Part shown: positions 1 through 7,855 of the stretch, one piece after another
How positions within the stretch are numbered: position 1 is the first letter of the stretch
How the letters are laid out: the number at the start of each line of letters is the position of its first letter
NCBI GenBank assembly: GCA_033283175.1
Contig: JAWMQM010000002.1
Coordinates: 124,001 to 188,000, forward strand
Direction of reading: 5' to 3'
DNA length: 64,000 nt
Source of the DNA: Pseudomaricurvus sp033283175
GTDB taxonomy: Bacteria; Pseudomonadota; Gammaproteobacteria; Pseudomonadales; Cellvibrionaceae
Translations under genes and position numbers: made by a program
Notes under the pieces: model-generated
Seen by the model: only the letters and a program-made list of their open reading frames with translations
Databases searched by the model: none
Told to the model about the DNA's origin: nothing

Positions 1-165
1 GCACAGCTGTCGCTGTTTCTGGCTTTTGACCAGCAGGGAGATGAGCAGGAGGTGCCCGATCCCTACTATGGGGGAAAGGAGGGCTTTGCCAAAGTGGTGG
101 ATCTGGTGGAGCGTGCTTCCCATGGGCTGCTGCAACACATCAATGAATGGAATCTCAAGCCGTGA
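1..165 (+). CDS. Low-molecular-weight protein-tyrosine phosphatase, C-terminal part (5' end outside window)
   Basis: The reading frame is open from base 1 and ends at a TGA at 163-165, giving the last 54 residues. They contain the DPYYGG motif near residues 20-25 of the fragment. This is the conserved C-terminal loop of low-molecular-weight phosphotyrosine phosphatases, whose Asp is the general acid, followed by the usual helix (VVDLVERASHGLL). The family dephosphorylates phosphotyrosine on proteins and often counteracts bacterial tyrosine kinases. The catalytic CxxxxxRS loop lies upstream and is not visible. It overlaps the murB start, and the order phosphatase-murB matches the kdsB-ptp-murB arrangement of pseudomonads. 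Confidence 0.85.
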   Translation, partial: AQLSLFLAFDQQGDEQEVPDPYYGGKEGFAKVVDLVERASHGLLQHINEWNLKP

Positions 166-1235
166 CGGAACATTGGTCGCCGGACGACTGTCCGTCCACG
201 CTGCAGCAGGATGTGGATCTTGGGAGTTTGAATACCCTGGCCATTCCCGCTCGCTGCCGTTATCTCGCCCGGGTCAACTGTGTGGCTGAGCTGCAGGCAT
301 TGCTGGAGTGGCGCCGTCAGTACGAGCGTGATCAGCAGCGGGAGCTGCCGTTGCTTATCCTGGGTGGTGGCAGCAACCTTGTACTGAGCAGCGACTTCCC
401 GGGACTGGTCATCAGTATGGGCATCCTCGGCCGGGAGCTGCTGGGCGAGGATGAAAACTCTGCCCTCCTACGGGCCGGCGGAGGTGAAAACTGGCATCAG
501 TGGGTGCAGTACTGTGTTGAATCCGGCTACTTCGGCCTGGAAAACCTGGGATTGATCCCTGGCACCGTAGGCGCCGCCCCGATCCAGAATATCGGTGCCT
601 ACGGTGTTGAGCTCAAGGATTGCTTCGAGTCTCTGACCGCTGTGGAGATCTCCAGCGGTGATGAAGTGACCTTCAACAGCGCCGCCTGCCGCTTTGCCTA
701 CCGCGACAGCGTGTTCAAGCAGGAGCTGCTGGACCGGTTCATCATTACCTCTGTGACCTTTCGCCTGCATCGCCATCCGGATGTAAGGGCAGATTACCCC
801 GCCCTGCAGCAGTATCTGGCGGGGCAGGGGGTCGGTCAGCCCTCCCCGCAACAACTGTTTGAGGCGGTGTGCGCCATTCGCAGCAGCAAGCTGCCAGACC
901 CGGCGCAGATTCCCAATGCCGGCAGCTTCTTCAAGAATCCGCTGGTGGGTGCCGGTGATTTTGCGCGGTTGCAGCAAGAATACGACGATATTGTCGGCTA
1001 CCCGCAGGCCGATGGTCAGGTCAAGCTGGCCGCCGGCTGGCTGATCGATCGGGCGGGCTGGCGTGGTTATCGCCTGGACGGGGTGGGGGTGCATGACAAA
1101 CAGGCGCTGGTGCTGGTGAACCCGGGCCACGCCGCCGGCAACACCCTGTTACAGCTGGCGCAGCGTATCCAGGATGACATCCGCCAGCGCTATCGGGTGG
1201 GTCTGGAGATCGAGCCGCGGGTGTATGCTTATTGA
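147..1235 (+). CDS. murB: UDP-N-acetylenolpyruvoylglucosamine reductase
   Basis: MurB reduces UDP-GlcNAc-enolpyruvate to UDP-MurNAc with NADPH and FAD, an early cytosolic step of peptidoglycan synthesis. The protein has the FAD-binding LGGGSNLVLS loop, the PIQNIGAYG segment, FAYRDSVFK (the Tyr-Arg pair of type I enzymes), the catalytic-serine loop GSFFKNP, and a C-terminal EIEPRVY with the catalytic Glu. Its 362 residues are slightly more than the roughly 340 usual for the family. Two starts are possible: ATG at 147, overlapping the phosphatase gene by 19 bases, or GTG at 162, which gives a 4-base GTGA overlap and a more typical length. Translational coupling to the phosphatase gene is likely either way. 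Confidence 0.96.
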   Translation: MESQAVTEHWSPDDCPSTLQQDVDLGSLNTLAIPARCRYLARVNCVAELQALLEWRRQYERDQQRELPLLILGGGSNLVLSSDFPGLVISMGILGRELLGEDENSALLRAGGGENWHQWVQYCVESGYFGLENLGLIPGTVGAAPIQNIGAYGVELKDCFESLTAVEISSGDEVTFNSAACRFAYRDSVFKQELLDRFIITSVTFRLHRHPDVRADYPALQQYLAGQGVGQPSPQQLFEAVCAIRSSKLPDPAQIPNAGSFFKNPLVGAGDFARLQQEYDDIVGYPQADGQVKLAAGWLIDRAGWRGYRLDGVGVHDKQALVLVNPGHAAGNTLLQLAQRIQDDIRQRYRVGLEIEPRVYAY

Positions 1236-1283
1236 GCGGCGAGTGGCGTAGCCAGGTTGGGGCTGCACGAGAGCCGGGGGAAG

Positions 1284-1310
1284 TGGATTCCCGCCTGCGC
1301 GGGAATGACG
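1284..1310. repeat. REP-like palindromic repeat, copy 1
   Basis: An imperfect palindrome with core CCCGCctGCGGG-type arms. It is the inverted partner of the copy at 1497-1523. The two differ only by paired changes that keep the stem intact. This is a widespread class of intergenic palindrome in proteobacteria. Confidence 0.75.
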
Positions 1311-1388
1311 GGTATAAAGGCCAAGCGGGGAAGTGACGCAACCAACGGCACGAATGGCGGCACATGAGTTGCGATCTTTGGTAATCGA

Positions 1389-1458
1389 CATCCCCGCCCA
1401 CCAATGGTGGTAAGCGGGTTGCGCTCTTAGGTAACGGTCTTCCCCGTGAAGGCGGGGA
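1389..1458. repeat. Degenerate REP-like palindromes in the murB-alkB spacer
   Basis: Two weaker relatives of the flanking palindromes. One lies around 1389-1418 (ATCCCCGCC ... AAGCGGG, with an inserted segment). The other is at 1441-1458 (TCCCCGTGAAGGCGGGGA). The whole 309-base spacer between murB and alkB consists mostly of these elements; I see no gene in it. Confidence 0.5.
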
Positions 1459-1496
1459 GCCATAAGGTGGACAGACGCCAGGTACGCTCATTGATA

Positions 1497-1523
1497 CGTC
1501 ATCCCCGCGCAGGCGGGGATCCA
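1497..1523. repeat. REP-like palindromic repeat, copy 2
   Basis: A 27-base palindrome with arms ATCCCCGC / GCGGGGAT. It is inverted relative to the copy at 1284-1310 and carries compensatory T-to-C and A-to-G changes. It sits just before the alkB ribosome binding site (GGGAGG, 1529-1534). Confidence 0.75.
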
Positions 1524-1544
1524 GCGTTGGGAGGTTAATGCCCC

Positions 1545-2204
1545 GTGCAACAGAACCTGTTTGAGGCACGACACGAAGGTACCGGCGACCATGCCCGCCT
1601 GATCGATCAGGGCTGCCGCCTGGATCTGCCGGATGCGGATATCTGGCTGCTGGAAAACTGGGTTCCCGAAGAGGCACAGGGTCCGCTGATGTCCTGTTTG
1701 CAGCAAGAGCTCCACTGGGAGCAGCCGCAGATTACGGTTTTTGGTCGACGCCACCCCATTCCCCGTCTCAACGCCTGGTATGGCGATCCCGGCTGTCACT
1801 ATGGCTACAGCGGCCACCGGCTGCCATTGCACAGCTGGCACCCGCAGTTGGCAGAGTTGCGCCAGCGGCTGCAGCAGGGCGGGCTGGTGGTCAATTCCGT
1901 GCTGGCCAACTGGTACCGTGACGGCAACGACAGCAACGGCTGGCACAGTGATGACGAACGGGAGTTGGGGCGCAATCCATTGATTGTCTCCCTCAGCCTG
2001 GGCGAAACGCGCAGTTTCCACTTGCGCCACAAGCAGCGGCGGGCGCCGAACCGGCAACTCCTGCTGCCGTCCGGATCACTGTTGATCATGGCTGGGACGA
2101 CGCAACACTGCTGGCAGCATTCCCTGCCCAAGACCCGGCGCGTCTGTGGCGACCGTCTTAACCTGACTTTCCGCTATGTCGTCCCGCAAACCGGGGACTT
2201 ATAG
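1545..2204 (+). CDS. alkB: Alpha-ketoglutarate-dependent DNA repair dioxygenase, AlkB family (ALKBH2/3-like)
   Basis: A Fe(II)/2-oxoglutarate dioxygenase that oxidatively removes alkyl groups from DNA bases. Visible active-site residues are His134 and Asp136 in WHSDDE and His192 in QHCWQHSLPKT for iron. Arg204 and Arg210, in the spaced Arg pair near the C-terminus, bind 2-oxoglutarate. The PRLNAWYGD and NSVLANWYRDG segments are closer to the ALKBH2/3 type than to E. coli AlkB. I chose the GTG at 1545 because GGGAGG lies 10 bases upstream; no in-frame ATG fits better. It appears to be a single-gene unit behind the repeat-rich spacer. Confidence 0.9.
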   Translation: MQQNLFEARHEGTGDHARLIDQGCRLDLPDADIWLLENWVPEEAQGPLMSCLQQELHWEQPQITVFGRRHPIPRLNAWYGDPGCHYGYSGHRLPLHSWHPQLAELRQRLQQGGLVVNSVLANWYRDGNDSNGWHSDDERELGRNPLIVSLSLGETRSFHLRHKQRRAPNRQLLLPSGSLLIMAGTTQHCWQHSLPKTRRVCGDRLNLTFRYVVPQTGDL

Positions 2205-2427
2205 TGAAGGGTGATGGGGCTTAAAGTGAAACTTGTGCCAGGACGGGATTTTTTTGTATACCACGTGACATTTCACCTGTGCAGTGAGTCTGCCCCCGGC
2301 GAAAAGTGCTAGGATATAGTGCTGTCGTGGCGACAGGGTTCGCCCCCGATCAGGGAGCAATAAAAAGCAGGGAATGAATAACCTGATGCATGTTTGATCC
2401 GCCTTGGCTGGATCCTGGGGAAGTACT

Positions 2428-3078
2428 TTGACAAAGATTCTGGTTGTCGACGATCACGAGCTGGTGCGCATGGGACTGGTGCGTATGCTGGAGGACGTCG
2501 ATGGGTTTGAAGTGGTGGGAGAGGCCTGTTGTGGTGAGGACGCCCTCAAGCTGACCCGCGAACTGGCACCCGATGTGGTGCTGATGGATGTAAAAATGCC
2601 GGGCATTGGTGGTATCGAGGCCACCCGCAAACTACTGGCAGTCCATGATTACGTGAAAATCATTGCTGTCACGGCCTGTGACGATGACCTGTTTCCCACC
2701 CGCCTGCTGCAGGCTGGCGCCATGGGCTATGTTACCAAAGGCGCCGATCTCAATGAAATGATTCAGGCAATCCATACCGTCTGTGCCGGTCGCGTCTATA
2801 TGAGCAACAGCGTGGCGCAACAGCTGGCACTGAAAAACTTCGCTCCCAAAAAAGATCGCTCTCCCTTCGAGACCCTCTCCGAGCGTGAACTGCAGACTGC
2901 CATCCTGATCGCCAACGGCAAAAAGGCGCAGGAGATCGCCGACACCTTCTGTGTCAGCCCCAAAACGGTCAACAGCTACCGCTACCGTATTTTCGACAAG
3001 CTGGGTATCAATAGTGATGTTGAGCTGACTTTGTTGGCTGTGAAGCATCGTATTCTGGATATTGAGGCGATGTTTTAG
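2428..3078 (+). CDS. gacA: Response regulator GacA/UvrY (LuxR-type)
   Basis: The response regulator of the GacS/BarA phosphorelay. In this family it switches on small RNAs that titrate the translational regulator RsmA/CsrA. The receiver domain occupies residues 1-120, with acidic residues VVDDH and phospho-acceptor Asp54 in VLMDVKMPG. A LuxR-type HTH lies at about 150-205 (QEIADTFCVSPKTVNSYRYR). I prefer the TTG at 2428 over the TTG at 2404: it gives 216 residues, the family length, a standard N-terminus (MTKILVVDDH) and a GGGGAAG just upstream. The gacA-uvrC-pgsA order is conserved in gammaproteobacteria. A striking repeat array follows the stop codon. Confidence 0.95.
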   Translation: MTKILVVDDHELVRMGLVRMLEDVDGFEVVGEACCGEDALKLTRELAPDVVLMDVKMPGIGGIEATRKLLAVHDYVKIIAVTACDDDLFPTRLLQAGAMGYVTKGADLNEMIQAIHTVCAGRVYMSNSVAQQLALKNFAPKKDRSPFETLSERELQTAILIANGKKAQEIADTFCVSPKTVNSYRYRIFDKLGINSDVELTLLAVKHRILDIEAMF

Positions 3079-3084
3079 AGGGGC

Positions 3085-3174
3085 AGGACGCTTCGCTACA
3101 GGACGCTTCGCTACAGGACGCTTCGCTACAGGACGCTTCGCTACAGGACGCTTCGCTACAGGACGCTTCGCTAC
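3085..3174 (+). repeat. Six perfect tandem copies of a 15-bp repeat (AGGACGCTTCGCTAC)
   Basis: Copies begin at 3085, 3100, 3115, 3130, 3145 and 3160, with a partial seventh (AGGA) at 3175. The array starts 7 bases after the gacA stop codon. In RNA sense each unit junction reads CUACAGGACGC, so the transcript carries a regularly spaced ACAGGA motif. A 15-bp period keeps the minus-strand frame open as a VAKRP repeat, but I regard that as chance. Confidence 0.95.
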
Positions 3175-3192
3175 AGGAAACTGATTGACCCT

Positions 3193-3269
3193 GTGGCGTG
3201 AGCGTCCTGACCCCTGTAGTGCCAACGTCCCGTAGCGCAGCGTCCTGGCTCCTGTGGCGTAAGCGTCCT
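3193..3269. repeat. Three degenerate inverted copies of the 15-bp repeat unit
   Basis: GTGGCGTGAGCGTCCT (3193-3208), GTAGCGCAGCGTCCT (3232-3246) and GTGGCGTAAGCGTCCT (3254-3269) are near reverse complements of the tandem unit at 3085-3174. RNA from this spacer can therefore fold into a long stem. For example, 3159-3177 can pair with about 3191-3209 through at least 17 near-continuous pairs. The stem lies between gacA and uvrC and could act as a processing site or attenuator. No U-run follows it. Confidence 0.7.
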
Positions 3270-3322
3270 GCCCCCCACCGTGTTACACTTCCCGGCATCA
3301 GCGACTCCACCTTGCCACTGTT

Positions 3323-5170
3323 ATGACCTCGCAACTGACCGCCCCCGCCCCTGAACCATTCGATGCCAAAAACTTCCTGCGGCAGGTGACCCGGCAGGCG
3401 GGTGTGTACCAGATGTATAACGCCGAGGGTGAGATTCTCTACGTCGGCAAGGCGAAAAATCTCAAGAACCGGCTTACCAGCTATTTCCAGTCATCCGCCA
3501 ACCTGGCGCCCAAGACTCGCTCGCTGGTGACGCGCATTCACCACATCGAAGTAACGGTGACCAACACCGAAGCCGAAGCGCTACTGCTGGAGCAGAACCT
3601 GATCAAACAGCAGCGGCCGCCCTTCAATATCCTGCTGCGGGATGACAAATCCTACCCTTACATCATGTTCACCAGCGGCGACGAGTTTCCCCGCCTGGGC
3701 ATTCACCGGGGTGTGAAGCGCAAGGGGGTACAGTACTTCGGCCCCTTTCCCAACGCCGGGGCTGTACGTTCCAGCCTGGCCTTTTTGCAGAAAACCTTCC
3801 GCCTGCGGCAGTGTGAGGACAGCGTCTTCAACAACCGCACGCGCCCCTGCCTGCAGCACCAGATTGATCGCTGTACGGGGCCTTGTGTGGGACTGATCAG
3901 TGAGCAGGAGTACCGCGCCGATATCCGCCATGCCGAGATGTTTTTGCTGGGCAAGAGCGATGCCTTGGTTGTGGAGCTGGCGGACCTGATGGAGGCCGCT
4001 TCGGCACAGCTGGAGTTTGAAAAGGCCGCGGCCTACCGCGACCAGATCGCCGCGCTCAAGCGGGTGCAGGCGCAACAGATTGTGGAGAGCGGCAACAGCG
4101 ATATCGACGTGGTGGCGCTGGAGCTGCAGGCGGGGATTGCCTGTGTACACCTGATTTATGTGCGGCAGGGGCGCATTCTGGGCAGCAAGAGCTATTTCCC
4201 CCGTCTGGGGGCCGAAGAGAGCTGCGAGGAGGTACTGGAAGGTTTTCTCGGTCAGTTCTACCTGCAGGGCGCAGGGCGGGACTACCCCAGGGTAGTGGTG
4301 TTGAGTCACGCTCCCGAATCCCTGCCGGTGCTGTCGGAAGCGTTGCAGAAACAGAGCGGCAAGAACGTCAGTTTTATCTCTGACCTGCGCGGTCAGCGAC
4401 AGAAGTGGATGCATATGGCACAGGCCGCAGCGCGGGAAAACCTGCAGGCGCGGCTGGCCAGTAAGCAAAACACACAGCAGCGTTTTGAGGCCCTGCAGGA
4501 GTTGCTGCGGCTGGATGAGATGCCGGAGCGGCTGGAGTGTTTCGATATCAGTCACAGCCATGGTGAGCTGACCGTGGCCTCCTGCGTGGTGTTTGATACC
4601 AACGGTCCGCTAAAGAGCGATTACCGGCGCTTTAATATCGAAGGTATTACCGGTGGTGACGACTACGCGGCCATGGAGCAGGCGTTGCGCCGCCGCTACC
4701 TGCGCCTGCAGAAGGGGGAGGGTAAGCTGCCCGACGTGCTGCTGGTGGATGGCGGCAAGGGCCAGCTCAATCGTGCCCGCGAGGTGCTGGATGAACTGGG
4801 TGTGGCGGGAGTCTACCTGATGGGTGTGGCCAAGGGCACCACGCGCAAGGCGGGCTTTGAAACCCTGCTGCTGGAACACGGTGAGGTATCGGTGGACGGC
4901 GATTCACCGGCGCTGCATCTGATCCAGCACATCCGCGATGAATCCCACCGCTTTGCCATCACCGGCCACAAGCAGCGGCGGGACAAGAAACGCCGTACCT
5001 CCACGCTGGAGGAGATTCCCGGCATCGGCGCCAAACGCCGGCGGGAACTGCTGCGTCACTTTGGCGGTCTGCAGGAGGTGCGCAAAGCCAGTGTTGACGA
5101 CCTGGCAAAGGTGCCATTGATCAGTAAAAAAATGGCAGAGGATATTTACAGGGCGCTGAACAGCGAGTAA
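3323..5170 (+). CDS. uvrC: UvrABC excinuclease subunit C
   Basis: UvrC makes the dual 3' and 5' incisions during nucleotide excision repair after UvrA and UvrB have located damage. The 615 residues match the family length (about 610). Visible in order are the GIY-YIG nuclease near residues 20-60 (GVYQMYNAEGEILYVGKAK), a UVR motif that contacts UvrB at about 210-245 (LEFEKAAAYRDQIAAL), the RNase H-like 5' nuclease half (ECFDISHSHG ... LLVDGGKGQ) and C-terminal helix-hairpin-helix motifs (IPGIGAKRRRELLRHFGG). It follows gacA after a 244-base spacer occupied by the tandem and inverted repeats and is followed closely by pgsA. Confidence 0.98.
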   Translation: MTSQLTAPAPEPFDAKNFLRQVTRQAGVYQMYNAEGEILYVGKAKNLKNRLTSYFQSSANLAPKTRSLVTRIHHIEVTVTNTEAEALLLEQNLIKQQRPPFNILLRDDKSYPYIMFTSGDEFPRLGIHRGVKRKGVQYFGPFPNAGAVRSSLAFLQKTFRLRQCEDSVFNNRTRPCLQHQIDRCTGPCVGLISEQEYRADIRHAEMFLLGKSDALVVELADLMEAASAQLEFEKAAAYRDQIAALKRVQAQQIVESGNSDIDVVALELQAGIACVHLIYVRQGRILGSKSYFPRLGAEESCEEVLEGFLGQFYLQGAGRDYPRVVVLSHAPESLPVLSEALQKQSGKNVSFISDLRGQRQKWMHMAQAAARENLQARLASKQNTQQRFEALQELLRLDEMPERLECFDISHSHGELTVASCVVFDTNGPLKSDYRRFNIEGITGGDDYAAMEQALRRRYLRLQKGEGKLPDVLLVDGGKGQLNRAREVLDELGVAGVYLMGVAKGTTRKAGFETLLLEHGEVSVDGDSPALHLIQHIRDESHRFAITGHKQRRDKKRRTSTLEEIPGIGAKRRRELLRHFGGLQEVRKASVDDLAKVPLISKKMAEDIYRALNSE

Positions 5171-5243
5171 CTTGCAGTGGCCTTTTCAGGCCGTCGCGTC
5201 CGACGCTTATCCAAGCCCCAAGGGCAGTAGACATTGGGAACTC

Positions 5244-5798
5244 ATGAATCTAGCCAACCAGTTGACCTTATTCCGCATCATCCTGATCCCCTTGCTGGTG
5301 GTGGTGTTCTACCTGCCCGTCAGTTTTAACCACTGGCTGGCGGCGGCGCTGTTTACCATTGCCGCCATTACCGACTGGGCCGATGGCTATGTCGCCAGGC
5401 GTTACGATCAGTCGACGCCGTTTGGGGCCTTTCTGGATCCGGTAGCCGATAAGCTGATGGTGGCCGTGGCGCTGGTGATTCTGGTGGCAGAGCACGCCCA
5501 TTTCTGGTTTGTGTTGCCGGCGGCGGTGATCGTCGGACGGGAGATTGTGATCTCGGCACTGCGGGAGTGGATGGCCGAGCTGGGCAAACGTGCCAGTGTG
5601 GCCGTTTCCTACATTGGCAAGGTGAAAACCACCGTGCAGATGGTGGCCATCATTGTGCTGCTGGCGTTCGATCCTGTGAACTACCCGTTGCTCAACCTGT
5701 TGGGTATTGTGACCCTCTACGGGGCTGCCGCACTGACCCTCTGGTCGATGATTATCTACCTCAAGGCAGCGTGGCCGGAGCTGATGGCGGAGAGCTAA
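5244..5798 (+). CDS. pgsA: CDP-diacylglycerol--glycerol-3-phosphate 3-phosphatidyltransferase
   Basis: An inner-membrane enzyme making phosphatidylglycerophosphate, the committed step to phosphatidylglycerol and cardiolipin. The CDP-alcohol phosphotransferase signature DG-x2-AR-x8-G-x3-D-x3-D is intact (DGYVARRYDQ ... GAFLDPVADK, about residues 50-75). Several hydrophobic membrane segments follow. The frame is open from 5172, but the ATG at 5244 gives MNLANQLTLFRIILIPLL, the family's standard N-terminus, and 184 residues (E. coli 182). It is 73 bases behind uvrC in the conserved gacA-uvrC-pgsA order. Confidence 0.96.
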   Translation: MNLANQLTLFRIILIPLLVVVFYLPVSFNHWLAAALFTIAAITDWADGYVARRYDQSTPFGAFLDPVADKLMVAVALVILVAEHAHFWFVLPAAVIVGREIVISALREWMAELGKRASVAVSYIGKVKTTVQMVAIIVLLAFDPVNYPLLNLLGIVTLYGAAALTLWSMIIYLKAAWPELMAES

Positions 5799-5805
5799 TA
5801 ACGCC

Positions 5806-5833
5806 TTGACTCACAAAGAGATATGCGTAAAAT
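5806..5833 (+). promoter_or_regulatory. Probable sigma-70 promoter for tRNA-Cys
   Basis: TTGACT at 5806-5811 and TAAAAT at 5828-5833 are separated by 16 bases. They lie just after pgsA and about 95 bases before the tRNA. The match to consensus is good, but a long leader is needed. Confidence 0.5.
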
Positions 5834-5927
5834 GCACGCCACTTCCGTTGTCGGTCCTGATGCCCCTGGCATTGCATTTTCCCCGGCCAGACAGACGTAA
5901 GGCTGCCTCCAGGGCAGATACCGCAAA

Positions 5928-6001
5928 GGCGCGGTAGCAAAATGGTTATGCCGCGGATTGCAAATCCGCTGACGCCGGTTCGATTCCGGCCCGCGCCTCC
6001 A
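5928..6001 (+). tRNA. tRNA-Cys (GCA)
   Basis: A 74-base cloverleaf including an encoded CCA (5999-6001). Acceptor arms GGCGCGG (5928-5934) and CCGCGCC (5991-5997) pair fully, with a U73 discriminator as expected for tRNA-Cys. The anticodon loop TTGCAAA carries GCA at 5960-5962, flanked by GCGGA/TCCGC. The T-arm GCCGGTTCGATTCCGGC is canonical. Position behind pgsA is conserved in pseudomonads and relatives, where tRNA-Leu usually follows directly; here the two are about 1.9 kb apart. Confidence 0.97.
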
Positions 6002-6147
6002 CTTTCCCCTCCCGGGGCTCTCCGGGTAATTTTCAGAACCGCAATTAGAATTGAACCTGCCCTGTAATGTCGGGCTCCTCTTTGCGTGAATTGCAGTTGG
6101 ATATAGCGCGCTTTCAGCACGAGATAGTGTGCCAAGGTGTCGCAGCC

Positions 6148-6174
6148 GTAGGAGCCCAGTCCCCTGGGCGATCT
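6148..6174 (+). repeat. REP element (GTAGGAGCCCAG-type), forward copy
   Basis: A GTAGGAG head followed by an internal palindrome GCCCAG-tccc-CTGGGC and GATCT. The head-plus-palindrome layout resembles the GTAGGAGCGAG-type REPs of Pseudomonas. An inverted relative lies at 6335-6361, making a REPIN-like pair. Confidence 0.75.
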
Positions 6175-6334
6175 CTTGAGATCCCGTAAACATCGTAGCG
6201 TTCCCCATCTTGCTGGTCTCATTGGCTGGCCGTAACAAGCTGCCGGATACACAATTTTGGTGGGATTTCAGACAGTGTTGGTTTGGACTCATGCGGTGCC
6301 GTCGTAGCTATATGGTTAATATGGAAGCTTGAAA

Positions 6335-6361
6335 AGATCGCCCAGAGGACTGGGCTCCTAC
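6335..6361 (-). repeat. REP element, inverted copy
   Basis: Reads GTAGGAGCCCAG then a TCCTCTGGGCGATCT-type tail on the minus strand. It matches the copy at 6148-6174 at nearly all positions. The two are separated by about 160 bases. Confidence 0.75.
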
Positions 6362-6402
6362 GCTACGGGTTCGCGCTTAACGCCGAAGCTCTGCCTGTAA
6401 AT

Positions 6403-7578
6403 TCAGTCGTACACCGCCAGCGCCGCCGCAGCCGCCACACCGGTATTAATCTTCGCTCCCATACCCGCCAGCGTGCTCTCCAACGCCTGCAGGCAGAACA
6501 ACACATTCTTCTGGCTGCTGCCGTAGCCCATCAGGCCAATGCGCCATACCTTGCCTGCCAGGGCACCCAAACCGGCACCGATCTCCAGCTGGTAGTTGTT
6601 CAACAGTTGCGAACGTACTGCGGCATCGTCCACACCGTCGGGAATGGCAACACTGTTCAGCTGTGGCAGGCAGTGGCTCTCATCAACGGTGATCTCCAGC
6701 CCCATGGCATTGAGGCCGGCAGCCAGCGCCTTGTGGTTCAGTGCATGACGGTGCCAGGAGGGCTGCAGTCCCTCGGCTTCCAGGATGATCAGCGATTCGT
6801 GCAGCGCGTACATGGCGTTGACCGGAGCCGTGTGGTGGTAGGCACGCTTGGTGTTGCCACCCCAGTAACCCATGATCAGGTTCATATCCAGGAACCAGCT
6901 CTGTACCGGACTCTTGCGGTTGCGGATCACTTCTGCAGCGCGGGGGCTGAAGGTCACCGGTGCAATACCGGGCACGCAGGAGAGGCACTTCTGGGTGCCG
7001 GAGTAGACCGCATCCGCGCCCCAGCCATCCACATCCACCTCAATGCCACCCAGTGAGGTGACGGTATCGACAATGCTCAGGCAGCCGTGCTCCTGCGCCA
7101 GTGCACAGAGGGCTTTTGCATCTGAATAGGCGCCGGTAGAGGTTTCAGCGTGAACAAAAGCCAGCACTTTGGCATCGGGGTTGGCCTTCAGCGCAGCCTC
7201 CACCTTGGCTGGGTCGACTGGCATGCCCCAGTCGTCCATCACCATGATGGCCTTGGCACCGCAGCGCTCCACATTCTCTTTCATGCGGCCGCCGAAGACG
7301 CCGTTCTGGCAGACAATCACCTTGTCACCTGGCTCCAGCAGGTTGACGAAACAGGCTTCCATACCGGCTGAGCCGGGGGCGGAGACGGGCAGGGTCAGTT
7401 CATTGCTGGTCTGGAAGGCAAACTGCAGCAGCCGTTTGATGTCATCCATCAGCGCCACAAACTGCGGATCCAGGTGGCCGATGGTTGGACGTGACAGGGC
7501 TTCCAGAATACGGGGGTTAACATCGGAAGGGCCGGGGCCCATCAGGGTGCGTACTGGCGGATGGAAGGAGCTGGTCAT
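6403..7578 (-). CDS. PLP-dependent alanine/serine--glyoxylate aminotransferase family protein
   Basis: A class V (fold type I) aminotransferase of the AGXT/serine-glyoxylate family, which transfers amino groups from alanine or serine to glyoxylate. Family signs are the N-terminal MGPGPSDVNPRIL, SAPGSAGMEACFVNLLEPGD, the glyoxylate-family segment VHAETSTGA, VDTVTSLGG (PLP-contacting Asp) and the Schiff-base Lys in YSGTQKCLS. The ORF is open to 7614, but the ATG at 7578 (MTSSFHPP) gives the usual N-terminus and 391 residues. It stands alone between tRNA-Cys and tRNA-Leu. The exact substrate cannot be told from sequence. Confidence 0.9.
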   Translation of the reverse strand: MTSSFHPPVRTLMGPGPSDVNPRILEALSRPTIGHLDPQFVALMDDIKRLLQFAFQTSNELTLPVSAPGSAGMEACFVNLLEPGDKVIVCQNGVFGGRMKENVERCGAKAIMVMDDWGMPVDPAKVEAALKANPDAKVLAFVHAETSTGAYSDAKALCALAQEHGCLSIVDTVTSLGGIEVDVDGWGADAVYSGTQKCLSCVPGIAPVTFSPRAAEVIRNRKSPVQSWFLDMNLIMGYWGGNTKRAYHHTAPVNAMYALHESLIILEAEGLQPSWHRHALNHKALAAGLNAMGLEITVDESHCLPQLNSVAIPDGVDDAAVRSQLLNNYQLEIGAGLGALAGKVWRIGLMGYGSSQKNVLFCLQALESTLAGMGAKINTGVAAAAALAVYD

Positions 7579-7855
7579 GATGGCTTTCCTGTTGTCGGTG
7601 GGCTTTGCAGGCATCAGTCACAGACGCCGCACGCTGGATTCAGGTAGAAGCGAGAGTGTAGGGCGGTGACCACTGAAATCAAGTACTAAACCCTGCACAG
7701 GATGTTTAAAAAGCAATCAGCGGAGGGCGTTTTGAGGGGCAGCCGCGGGAGGATGATTGGTTGCTTTCAGGGGGGGCGTGGGTTAGCATTCCCACCGCTT
7801 TGGCGCCCCCGGTTTGCTGTTCCTGTGAACCTGCGTCAGGGAAATTCTTCGCAGT

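Larger units (their letters stand above)
6002..6402. other. Gene-free 400-base region with inverted REP elements
   Basis: No convincing coding sequence on either strand. The region holds the two inverted REP copies listed separately and ends at the stop codon of the aminotransferase gene. A short GC-rich inverted repeat just after the tRNA (CCCGG..CCGGG, around 6012-6027) could help end tRNA transcription. Confidence 0.6.

Noticed and set aside
2632..3225. Minus-strand frame with a VAKRP repeat
   Set aside because: The repeat peptide is a by-product of the 15-bp DNA repeat, and the rest is antisense to gacA.
3085..3269. CRISPR-like array
   Set aside because: Copies are directly adjacent with no spacers, 15 bp only, and no cas genes are nearby.
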